This document shows, piece by piece, positions 7,327 to 14,598 of a stretch of 18,243 bases of DNA. The translations under genes were made by a program, and so were the position numbers. The notes under the pieces were generated by a model that did not search any database, was not told the DNA's origin, and saw only the letters and a program-made list of their open reading frames with translations. Within the stretch, counting starts at the first letter, position 1, and each line of letters begins with the position of its first letter. The DNA comes from Prevotellaceae bacterium (GTDB lineage Bacteria; Bacteroidota; Bacteroidia; Bacteroidales; UBA932), in assembly GCA_031257455.1 (NCBI GenBank), contig JAIROQ010000154.1, positions 1-18,243 of the forward strand, in the 5' to 3' direction.

Positions 7327-9018
7327 ATGAATGTACTTAAAATAACAACTTGTGTTTGCCTGCTCGGCGCGGGGGTCTTGACAAGCAAAGCCGATAATAC
7401 AACCGGAATTAACCTGTATGAGTCGGGGATGTATAACTCTTCAAAAATTTATTTTCTGAAGCAGTTGAACGCCGCATCTTCCCCGGAGGAAAAAGCGGAA
7501 GCCTGTTATTATTTAGGCAAAAGTTATTTGAACTTGAACCATCCCGATTCGGCTTCCTACTATTTTTCGTTGGGAAACGAAACATCGGCCACCTATCCGT
7601 TCAATAAAATCGGCACGTCCATGTTGGCGCTAGAAGAACTGTCAGGAAAAGGAGGAGCGAATAAGGAAGAACTGAAAGCCTTTGAAACAGCTTTCAAAGA
7701 CGCTATCAAAGTAGATAAAAAAAATATCCGCTTACCGTTGGCCGTAGCGGAAGCATACGCGTATGCGAAAAATTATGCGAAAGCCGAAGAATATATCAAA
7801 CTGGCGAAAAAAACAGATGCCAAAAACGGGCTGCCGTTTATGCTGGAAGGCGACATCCTGCTGGAACAGGATATGGAAAAAAATCGCGGAGCGGCCGGCA
7901 CGAAATATGACAATGCCATTTATTTTTCTCCCGGTCTGGTGGGAGCGTATATGAAAAGCGCCCGCATTTATATGCTCATCAACGGCGCGGCAGCATTGGA
8001 AAAATTAGAACAGATAGCCGCTATTGCACCCGATTTCAACGGGCGCTTCTACTTGCTGGGAGAGCTGCACGAAATACAGGGAAACAGCAAGCGGGCAGCC
8101 GAATATTACGGCCGGTTCATTGAAGACGGATATTACAACGAAGAACATTTGCTGAAATATGCCGGCATCCTCTATTTCGATAAACAATATGACAACGTGC
8201 TGGCCATTATTCATCAGGTACTGGAAAAATATCCCGACAATTTAGTGGCCAACCGGCTACATGCCTATGCACTGGCGAAAACAACCAAAGGACAGGAAAG
8301 CGTGGATGTCCTCACAAACTTCATGGAAAACATTCCGGAGGAAAAAATTATCCTGCAGGATTACCTTTGCTATGCCGAAGAACTGGAAGAAAATAAACAG
8401 TATCCGGAGGCAGCCGATTATTACAAAAAAGTAATCCAAAAAGACCCCGACAGGAAACAGCTTTTACAGAATATCGGCGAGTTGTACACCAAAAGCCAGC
8501 AACCGGATTCCGCTATCCGCTACTACAACCTTTATCTGGATTTCCTTGAACAGCCCAATGCTTCCATTTACTTTCAACTGGGACGCAACTATTATAATAT
8601 AGCCACTGCCGATTCTTCGGATACCCAATCGGGAAAACTGCAAAGAGCCGACTCTGTGTTTTCGCTGCTCACGGAATTAGCCCCTGCAAGCTATTTAAGT
8701 TATTTCTGGCGGGCGCGTATCAATTCGATGTTAGACCCCGAAACAACGCTGGGACTGGCCAAGCCGTTCTATGAAAAAGTCATTGAAATTACCACAGAAC
8801 AAACCGACCGCTACAAACGCGAGTTGATAGAATGTTACAAATATTTGGGCTATTATTACTACGTGCAGGCCGACAACATTACGGCCAAACACAACAACAA
8901 CGCCAGTTTTGCACGGCAGGAATACAACACGGCCAAAGAATATTTTCAAAAAGTCTTTGAATTAGACCCGAACGACTCCATCGCCCAAAAGGCTATCGAA
9001 GATATTAACGTAAAATAA
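7327..9018 (+). CDS. Exported tetratricopeptide-repeat protein
   Basis: This 563-residue protein begins with a cleavable signal peptide, with the probable cut after SKA at residue 22. Nearly the whole remainder is helical TPR-like repeats. Recognisable units include those around ACYYLGKSYLNLNHPDSASY near the N-terminus, FYLLGELHEIQGNSKRAAEYY in the middle, YPEAADYYKKVIQKDPD further on, and AKEYFQKVFELDPNDSIA at the C-terminus. It is likely a periplasmic scaffold for envelope complexes; no catalytic motif is seen. An in-frame ATG at 7303 overlaps the preceding gene, but I prefer 7327 because it starts directly at the signal peptide and lies behind an A-rich leader. It is the last gene of the TonB operon, followed by a terminator. 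Confidence 0.85.
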   Translation: MNVLKITTCVCLLGAGVLTSKADNTTGINLYESGMYNSSKIYFLKQLNAASSPEEKAEACYYLGKSYLNLNHPDSASYYFSLGNETSATYPFNKIGTSMLALEELSGKGGANKEELKAFETAFKDAIKVDKKNIRLPLAVAEAYAYAKNYAKAEEYIKLAKKTDAKNGLPFMLEGDILLEQDMEKNRGAAGTKYDNAIYFSPGLVGAYMKSARIYMLINGAAALEKLEQIAAIAPDFNGRFYLLGELHEIQGNSKRAAEYYGRFIEDGYYNEEHLLKYAGILYFDKQYDNVLAIIHQVLEKYPDNLVANRLHAYALAKTTKGQESVDVLTNFMENIPEEKIILQDYLCYAEELEENKQYPEAADYYKKVIQKDPDRKQLLQNIGELYTKSQQPDSAIRYYNLYLDFLEQPNASIYFQLGRNYYNIATADSSDTQSGKLQRADSVFSLLTELAPASYLSYFWRARINSMLDPETTLGLAKPFYEKVIEITTEQTDRYKRELIECYKYLGYYYYVQADNITAKHNNNASFARQEYNTAKEYFQKVFELDPNDSIAQKAIEDINVK

Positions 9019-9042
9019 AAAGCCATAACTTTGTTTTTACGG

Positions 9043-9075
9043 AACGCCCGCAAGATTATCTTGCGGGCGTTTCTT
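9043..9075 (+). terminator. Rho-independent-type terminator of the TonB operon
   Basis: A perfect 13-bp inverted repeat (arms 9043-9055 and 9059-9071, three-base loop TTA) with a GC-rich middle is followed by a short T-rich stretch. It starts 24 nt after the TPR stop codon. The T tract is short, so it could also act mainly as a 3'-end stabiliser. Confidence 0.8.
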
Positions 9076-9100
9076 CAAGGACAAGTTACCGGAAAATAAA

Positions 9101-9132
9101 TTTGGCAAATCCGCAAATCTTTTTTACCTTTG
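9101..9132 (+). promoter_or_regulatory. Near-perfect Bacteroidota promoter in the gap before susC
   Basis: TTTG at 9101-9104, a 20-bp spacer and TACCTTTG at 9125-9132 match the consensus at every fixed base. The predicted transcription start is near 9139, just after the upstream operon's terminator. The first ATG downstream is at 9170, which opens the 44-codon ORF. The promoter could serve that ORF, a noncoding RNA, or the whole susC operon through a long leader. Confidence 0.65.
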
Positions 9133-9169
9133 TGCCCGGCGGCTTCATTGACCGCTGATAAAGCCATTT

Positions 9170-9304
9170 ATGAAAAATTATCTATATACCGCTCCATCGG
9201 CTGTTGGCCGTACCCCGTTGACCGGCCATGCTCCGCGCAGGTATTTTTATGATGGTAATTCATTGATATACAGGTTTACCCTCCCCCCCCCCCCAACTTT
9301 TTAG
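9170..9304 (+). CDS. Small ORF (44 aa) running into a poly-C tract, possible phase-variable start
   Basis: The ORF begins about 31 nt after the predicted start of transcription and ends at a TAG shortly after the 12-C tract, giving a tail of four prolines, Thr and Phe. I recognise no family. The sequence is basic and aromatic (for example APRRYFYDG at 21-29). With 11 or 14 Cs the frame would instead continue to a stop at 9789-9791 through the 21-bp repeats, giving about 206 residues at C11. With 13 Cs it stops early again. Whether it is translated is unknown; codon content gives no strong support. Confidence 0.25.
   Translation: MKNYLYTAPSAVGRTPLTGHAPRRYFYDGNSLIYRFTLPPPPTF
9205..9228 (+). 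other. Small inverted repeat in the putative leader
   Basis: TGGCCG at 9205-9210 pairs with CGGCCA at 9223-9228 across a 12-nt loop. It lies inside the 44-codon ORF and inside any long susC leader. It is weak by itself and could be chance. Confidence 0.25.
9283..9294 (+). repeat. 12-base poly-C homopolymer tract
   Basis: Twelve consecutive Cs follow CCT. Tracts of this length are prone to slipped-strand changes during replication and are a known basis of phase variation in bacteria. They are also prone to sequencing error. The tract lies inside the 44-codon ORF and decides which reading frame continues downstream. Confidence 0.9.
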
Positions 9305-9465
9305 CTATCAGTTAGTTACAGCGTTACATACCACGAAAGCCTTGTCCTGCAAGGGATACAGAAGGGTGGCTTGTACGCAAACAGTGACGCTTTCCGCGCC
9401 CGCTTTTTATACCTGTATATATAGTACCACGTCCAACCGGAAACTTTCGGCGTCCGCACCCAAGC

Positions 9466-9629
9466 GCTCGTTGTCTGTAACGAGCCGCTCGTTGTCTGTA
9501 ACGAGCCACGCGTTGTCTGTAACGAGCCACGCGTTGTCTGTAACGAGCCGCTCGTTGTCTGTAACGAGCCGCTCGTTGTCTGTAACGAGCCGCGCGTTGT
9601 CTGTAACGAGCCGCGCGTTGTCTGTAACG
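9466..9629. repeat. Eight-copy 21-bp tandem repeat with internal dyad symmetry
   Basis: An 18-bp core, CGTTGTCTGTAACGAGCC, recurs every 21 bp with starts at 9469, 9490, 9511, 9532, 9553, 9574, 9595 and 9616. The first seven are identical and the eighth diverges after 14 bases. The triplet before each core varies in doublets: GCT, GCT, ACG, ACG, GCT, GCT, GCG, GCG. Each core carries CGTT...AACG, and copies preceded by GCT can form a 7-bp hairpin (GCTCGTT/AACGAGC) around the loop GTCTGT. The 21-bp period keeps frames open on both strands, so ORFs here are weak evidence for a protein. In the frame that the poly-C tract could open, the array encodes a heptapeptide of the type LSVTSRS. Confidence 0.95.
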
Positions 9630-9753
9630 GACAGCCTATTTTTAGTCGTACAATTCACGTTTAATATACATCAACCTGAAAAAGGGAAACCCAAACTAAA
9701 AATAAATACACATTTTAAAAAATTATGCCTATGCACATCATCAAACAGCTTTA

Positions 9754-9767
9754 TTGCAGTACTGCAA
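9754..9767. promoter_or_regulatory. Perfect 14-bp palindrome upstream of susC
   Basis: TTGCAGTACTGCAA is its own reverse complement and lies 42 bp before the susC start. Its size and position suit a dimeric regulator's operator, but it could also be a small RNA hairpin or chance. No regulator gene is in the window. Confidence 0.4.
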
Positions 9768-9809
9768 AAATTAAAATCAATACATGTTTAACTTAACAAT
9801 TTAACCGTT

Positions 9810-12800
9810 ATGAATTATTTAAAAATGAAAGTACATTTTCTTATCTTGCCGTGTTTACTCCTCTTTCCGATGGTTGCTAATGCGCAAACGGCCATTAGCG
9901 GTACGGTTATCGATAAAGACGGCTTTCCGCTTGCAGGAGCAAGTGTGGTATTGAAGGGAACTTCCAAGGCTACCATAGCCGATGTAAATGGCCTGTTTAA
10001 CTTGAGCGGCGTTGACCCCGGCCAGGTGCTGGTCGTAAATTACATCGGCTATGAATCGAAGGAAGTAACCGTAACAAATGAAACGGTGTATAAGATAACG
10101 CTTAATGAAGTGGCTTATACTATCGATGACGTAGTGGTAACGGCGCTTGGTATCACCCGCAAATCCAAAGCGCTGGGGTATGCCATTGCAGAGGTGAAGG
10201 GGGCGGATGTATCGGCAGGGCGCGACCCGAATGCGATATCCTCTTTGTCCGGTAAAGTGGCGGGAGTAGATATTTCGACAACAAGCGCCGGCCCGTCCGG
10301 TTCTACGCGGGTAATCATACGCGGCAATTCCCAGTTGTCGGGGTCGAATTTGCCGCTCTATGTCATTGACGGCGTGCCGATGGATAATACCCAGTTAGGC
10401 TCGGCTACCAATTGGGGCGGATATGATTTCGGGGACGGACTTTCGGCATTGAATTCGGAAGACATCGAGTCCATTTCGGTACTGAAAGGCGCTTCGGCTT
10501 CGGCATTATACGGTTCGAGGGCTTCCAACGGCGTTATTCTGATTACCACCAAATCGGCGAAAAAAGGAGAGGGGTTGGGCATCGAAGTGTCGCTCAACGT
10601 CAATGCCGTCAGCTTGAATACCGTACTGGACGATTATCAGCGGGTGTACGGGCAGGGCAGGAACGGTCAATTGATATTGGACGTTACAGACGCCAGAGGC
10701 TCTACACAATCGGCATGGGGCGCGAAACTTGACCCGAACCTGTCTATTCCCATTTATAACGGACAGGTGAAACCATACTCGAATGTGAATAATAATATTT
10801 TTTCGTTTTTCAGGACAGGGCTTACGACCACCAATACGGTTGCATTGTCCAAAACCAACGATGTCATTGATTTTCGTTTTTCTATTTCGGATATGCGAAA
10901 TACCGATATTGTTCCCGAATCGGACATGTCGCGGACATCGTTTATGTTTAAGGGCGGCGCCAAGCTCAGCGATAAAATGCACATAGATGCGAGAGTGAAT
11001 TACATTTACGAAAATGTAAACAATCGTCCGGCGCTCTCCGACAGTCCGAATAATATAGGGAATGCCCTTATCGGTATAGCGCCCAACTTCGACCAGAGTT
11101 GGTTGTCGGAAAATTATAAAGACGAATACGGATATTATAACCAATGGAACGGAAACGATTACCGGCTTAATCCTTATTGGGTACTCAACGAAATGACCAA
11201 TATTTCTACCAAGAAAAGAGTAATGGGGCATGTGCAGTTTAATTACGATTTTCTGCCTCATTTTACATTTCAAGCAAAAGCGGGGACGGATTTTTATGAT
11301 TTTAAAGTTACCGAATTTGTTGCCATGTCCACTCCTTTACGCATGGGCGGGGAAATGATGGAACGCCGCATATCCGTGTCGGAAAGCAATTATGAAGCGA
11401 TTATACGATTTGATAAAACTTTTGCCGAAATACTGAATATATCAGCCTTTGCCGGCGGGAGTATTATGAGATACGAATCGGATGTGTTGACCAATATCGG
11501 GCGCGACCAGGTAATACCGGGCATCCAGTCTATTTCCAACTACAGCACGCACGCTGTTGAACCGGCGCTGTATCGAAAACAGATTAATTCATTGTATGGG
11601 GCGGTTAATCTTGCTTACAACGATTTTGCCTTTGTGGATTTCACGTTGCGGAACGACTGGTCATCCACTTTATCACCGGAAAACCGTTCTTATTTGTATC
11701 CGTCTGTTTCGGGCAGTTTCATTTTCTCCAATTGTTTTCATCTGGAAGGCGCCGTTTTCTCATTCGGTAAATTCCGCGCCTCGTGGGCAAAAGTCGGCGG
11801 CGACACCGACCCCTACCAGTTGAATTTGAATTACGGGTTAAGGTCATTTACATTTCAGGAACATTCCCTGGGGGAAATAAGTTCCACCACCATTCCGTTA
11901 TACGGATTAAAACCGACTTCCACCTATTCGTATGAATTCGGGTTAGACCTTCGTTTTTTTCAAAATAAAGTAGCATTGGACATCAGTTATTACAACCAGT
12001 CGACAAAAGACCAGATACTGAGTTTGCCTATTACGGGAACTACAGGGTACACCAGCGCCATGGTCAATGCAGGGGAAATATCCAATCGGGGAATTGAACT
12101 TTCATTATCGGTAACACCGGTTAAAGCCAAAAATTTTGAATGGAACACAACCGTCAATTTGGCAAAAAATGTAAATAAAGTAGAGAGTTTGCATCCACAG
12201 GTTAAAAATTACGAACTGGCGCAGGCCCGCTGGGCGCAGGCAGCCATATATGCTTCGGAAGGCGAAGCCTACGGCGCTATTGTAGGACGAAAATTTGCCC
12301 GCGACCCCAATGGAAATGTAATATTCAGGAACGGGTTACCTACCTACACCAGTGATTTGCATGTATTGGGAAACGGTAATCATGATTTTACGTTAGGTTT
12401 TTACAATCGTTTTTCATATAAGGGATGGTCGTTAGGCGTCCTTTTCGATATGAAATGGGGAGCGGATATTTATTCGATGACGGCCATGCAGACGCATACC
12501 AACGGAACATCGGAAGAAACGCTGGAAGGCCGGAGAGAATGGTATGAATCGGAAGAACTGCGCAAATCGCAAAATATCCTGCCCGAAAACTGGACTGCTA
12601 CAAACGGGTATATTGGTAAGGGGGTAAAAAATACAGGAACTGATGAAAATCCGAATTACGTACCCAATGATGTGCCTGTTAATCCGCAATCGTATTGGGC
12701 AAATATTTATGAAAACACGCCGGAGCTTTACATTTACGATGCGTCTTATATCAAATTAAGAGAATTGACGCTTTCGTACCAAATCCCGGCAAAGTGGTTG

Positions 12801-12983
12801 AATAAATTAGCTGTTAAAGACGTCTCTTTTTCTTTATTTACACGCAATTTGTGGACAATATATTCCAATCTCAAGAATGTTGACCCCGAATCCAATTATA
12901 ACAACGGCAATGGACAGGGATTTGAATATGGCTCGTTGCCCTCACGGAGAACTTATGGTTTTGGTTTAAACTTTAAATTTTAA
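9810..12983 (+). CDS. susC: SusC/RagA-family TonB-linked outer-membrane transporter
   Basis: This 1057-residue beta-barrel would import oligosaccharides across the outer membrane using TonB energy. A signal peptide is cut after VANA (residue 25). A carboxypeptidase-D regulatory-like domain (about 28-100) follows, and DDVVVTALG (106-114) is the probable TonB box. The plug then carries YVIDGVP (184-190) and further on LKGASASALYGSRASNGV. The rest is barrel, ending in the typical aromatic GFGLNFKF. There is no N-terminal STN signalling domain, so direct control of an anti-sigma factor is not expected. A second Met at residue 6 could also be the start. It is followed 3 nt later by susD and is part of a probable chitin/GlcNAc-glycan locus, as judged by the GH18-related genes downstream. 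Substrate is inference. Confidence 0.95.
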   Translation: MNYLKMKVHFLILPCLLLFPMVANAQTAISGTVIDKDGFPLAGASVVLKGTSKATIADVNGLFNLSGVDPGQVLVVNYIGYESKEVTVTNETVYKITLNEVAYTIDDVVVTALGITRKSKALGYAIAEVKGADVSAGRDPNAISSLSGKVAGVDISTTSAGPSGSTRVIIRGNSQLSGSNLPLYVIDGVPMDNTQLGSATNWGGYDFGDGLSALNSEDIESISVLKGASASALYGSRASNGVILITTKSAKKGEGLGIEVSLNVNAVSLNTVLDDYQRVYGQGRNGQLILDVTDARGSTQSAWGAKLDPNLSIPIYNGQVKPYSNVNNNIFSFFRTGLTTTNTVALSKTNDVIDFRFSISDMRNTDIVPESDMSRTSFMFKGGAKLSDKMHIDARVNYIYENVNNRPALSDSPNNIGNALIGIAPNFDQSWLSENYKDEYGYYNQWNGNDYRLNPYWVLNEMTNISTKKRVMGHVQFNYDFLPHFTFQAKAGTDFYDFKVTEFVAMSTPLRMGGEMMERRISVSESNYEAIIRFDKTFAEILNISAFAGGSIMRYESDVLTNIGRDQVIPGIQSISNYSTHAVEPALYRKQINSLYGAVNLAYNDFAFVDFTLRNDWSSTLSPENRSYLYPSVSGSFIFSNCFHLEGAVFSFGKFRASWAKVGGDTDPYQLNLNYGLRSFTFQEHSLGEISSTTIPLYGLKPTSTYSYEFGLDLRFFQNKVALDISYYNQSTKDQILSLPITGTTGYTSAMVNAGEISNRGIELSLSVTPVKAKNFEWNTTVNLAKNVNKVESLHPQVKNYELAQARWAQAAIYASEGEAYGAIVGRKFARDPNGNVIFRNGLPTYTSDLHVLGNGNHDFTLGFYNRFSYKGWSLGVLFDMKWGADIYSMTAMQTHTNGTSEETLEGRREWYESEELRKSQNILPENWTATNGYIGKGVKNTGTDENPNYVPNDVPVNPQSYWANIYENTPELYIYDASYIKLRELTLSYQIPAKWLNKLAVKDVSFSLFTRNLWTIYSNLKNVDPESNYNNGNGQGFEYGSLPSRRTYGFGLNFKF

Positions 12984-12986
12984 ATT

Positions 12987-14582
12987 ATGAAAACAATAAA
13001 ATATAGCTTACTATTTTTTTTAATGGGGATAATCGTTGTAAATTGTTCAAATTTTGACGACCTTAATAAAGATCCGAATAAAAGCACCGATTTAGACCCC
13101 AATTTACAAATTGCTACCGTACAAATGCGGCAATCCGAAAACCATCAGGAATGGCACCGGTACATGTGCTATCCCGGGGGCTTCATGGCTCAATGGTGCG
13201 GCGACTGGGCAACGGTAAACTATGGCGGACACTGCACAAAATCTTCGGCTTTTTCGGAACAATTGTGGATGTCATACTATCCTTATATTATACGCGATAT
13301 TGTGGATATAGTGCAACGTACCAAGGATGACCCGGAATTTGTAAATGTAAACGCTGTGGCGCGTATTTTAAAAGTGGAAAATTTCCTGAAACTTACCGAT
13401 TATTACGGCGACATCCCTTATTTTAATGCCGGCATGGGTTATTATACGGGAAATTATAATGCAGCCTACGACAAGCAGGAAGATATTTACAATGATTTTT
13501 TCCGGGAATTAAGCGCCGCTGCAAGCAACTTAGACCCTGCGGGTGATTTATTGACGCATGATCTGTATTATAACGGGGATATTGCCAAATGGAAAAAGTT
13601 TGCCAATTCGTTGCATTTGCGTATAGCCATGCGTCTGGTAAAAGTAAATCCGGCGAAAGCCCGGGAAGAAGCGGAAAAAGCCATTGCCGCCGGCGTCTTT
13701 ACTTCCAATGCCGATATTTGTCTGGTAAAACATGAAAACTATCAAAACCCCGGCAGTGGCGAAGGCCCCGGTAACGGACTGGCTACACGTTTATCAAATC
13801 AAGGCGATGCCATCAACAACGCTTTTCGCCTTTCTACGGAATTGATTTCGGCTATGGAAAATCGCACAGACCCCCGTATTTTGTACTACGGCGGCGTTTA
13901 TTTCAACAATGGCGCCGGCACGGAAATCACGCAGGAAGTAAAAGCAGCCTTAAATTGTAATTATCAATACATGACTTTCCCGGCACAATATTTTTCGTAT
14001 GAGGACTGGCGGGCGGCCATAGACATTGTCATAAACGGAGAAACATGGAATGTATCTCACTCTTTTCAACGCCTGCAACCTTCAAAACTGATTACCCGTT
14101 TTGACGCTCCCTTTATTCACATGACCTATGCCGAAGTGGAATTTCTGCTGGCCGAAGCGGCATATCGCGGATGGAACGTGGGCGGAGGCTCGGCCGTATC
14201 GCATTTTGAAAAAGGGCTGGAAGCTGCCGTACGCCAATGGTCGGTATTCGGTGTATCTAATTTTAATGAAACGGCCATTACCGATTTTATAAATTTCAAC
14301 AAAAACAATTTTGCAGGAAATGAACTGACGGAAATCAATACGCAACTTTGGATATTGCATTTCTTGGACCCTTTGGAAACTTGGGCAAACTGGCGGCGCA
14401 CGGGAATTCCTGCAATAAACTTTATTGTCTGGCCTGATAATGCTTCTAACGGAAAAATACCAAGACGGATGGAATATCCGCTCGAAGAACAAACAAAAAA
14501 TGAAGAAAACTATCGGGAAGCGCTCAGCCGTACGGGAGGCGTAGATGACTGGACAAACCGCGTTTGGTGGGATGTAGAATAA
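12987..14582 (+). CDS. susD: SusD/RagB-family outer-membrane lipoprotein (SusD-like 2 type)
   Basis: This 531-residue surface lipoprotein is the lid and glycan-capture partner of the preceding SusC. The lipoprotein signal ends at IVVNC (Cys20), followed by an SNFDDLNKDPN start typical of the SusD-like 2 branch. Helical TPR-like segments of the SusD fold follow, for example LKLTDYYGDIPYFNAG. The end reads TNRVWWDVE, another mark of this branch. The gene starts 3 nt after the susC stop and lies 16 nt before the GH18-like lipoprotein, so the three are an operon. Its specific ligand cannot be read from sequence; the neighbouring GH18 domains suggest GlcNAc polymers. Confidence 0.94.
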   Translation: MKTIKYSLLFFLMGIIVVNCSNFDDLNKDPNKSTDLDPNLQIATVQMRQSENHQEWHRYMCYPGGFMAQWCGDWATVNYGGHCTKSSAFSEQLWMSYYPYIIRDIVDIVQRTKDDPEFVNVNAVARILKVENFLKLTDYYGDIPYFNAGMGYYTGNYNAAYDKQEDIYNDFFRELSAAASNLDPAGDLLTHDLYYNGDIAKWKKFANSLHLRIAMRLVKVNPAKAREEAEKAIAAGVFTSNADICLVKHENYQNPGSGEGPGNGLATRLSNQGDAINNAFRLSTELISAMENRTDPRILYYGGVYFNNGAGTEITQEVKAALNCNYQYMTFPAQYFSYEDWRAAIDIVINGETWNVSHSFQRLQPSKLITRFDAPFIHMTYAEVEFLLAEAAYRGWNVGGGSAVSHFEKGLEAAVRQWSVFGVSNFNETAITDFINFNKNNFAGNELTEINTQLWILHFLDPLETWANWRRTGIPAINFIVWPDNASNGKIPRRMEYPLEEQTKNEENYREALSRTGGVDDWTNRVWWDVE

Positions 14583-14598
14583 CTTAAAATTAGAAAAT

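Larger units (their letters stand above)
9019..9809. other. 791-bp gap between the TonB operon and susC
   Basis: This gap has no recognisable protein family. In order it holds the TonB-operon terminator (9043-9075), a near-consensus promoter (9101-9132), a 44-codon ORF (9170-9304), a 12-C tract (9283-9294), a 21-bp tandem repeat array (9466-9629), an AT-rich stretch, and a 14-bp palindrome (9754-9767) before susC. No TAnnTTTG promoter is seen between 9640 and 9809. The susC operon may therefore be transcribed from 9101-9132 with a leader of about 670 nt, or from an alternative-sigma promoter I cannot recognise. Confidence 0.6.

Noticed and set aside
9026..9033. TAACTTTG promoter-like octamer between the TPR stop and its terminator
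   Set aside because: There is no -33 element, and the predicted transcript would run straight into the terminator hairpin.
9466..9629. CRISPR array
   Set aside because: The units are directly adjacent with only a three-base variable part, there are no spacers, and no cas genes are nearby.
9466..9629. Integron attC-like sites
   Set aside because: GTT...AAC pairs occur in each unit, but the R/L box layout, unit size and absence of cassettes or an integrase do not fit.
9324..9658. Minus-strand ORFs over the repeat array (9324-9530 and 9407-9658)
   Set aside because: They are repeat-driven open frames with no promoter or family, and both strands are equally open.
9342..9791. 149-codon + strand ORF across the repeat array as a stand-alone gene
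   Set aside because: It has no ATG near its beginning and is open largely because the 21-bp period lacks stops. It is kept only as the downstream part of the poly-C hypothesis.
10506..11273. 255-codon minus-strand ORF opposite susC
   Set aside because: It is a shadow frame of susC with no recognisable domain or initiation context.
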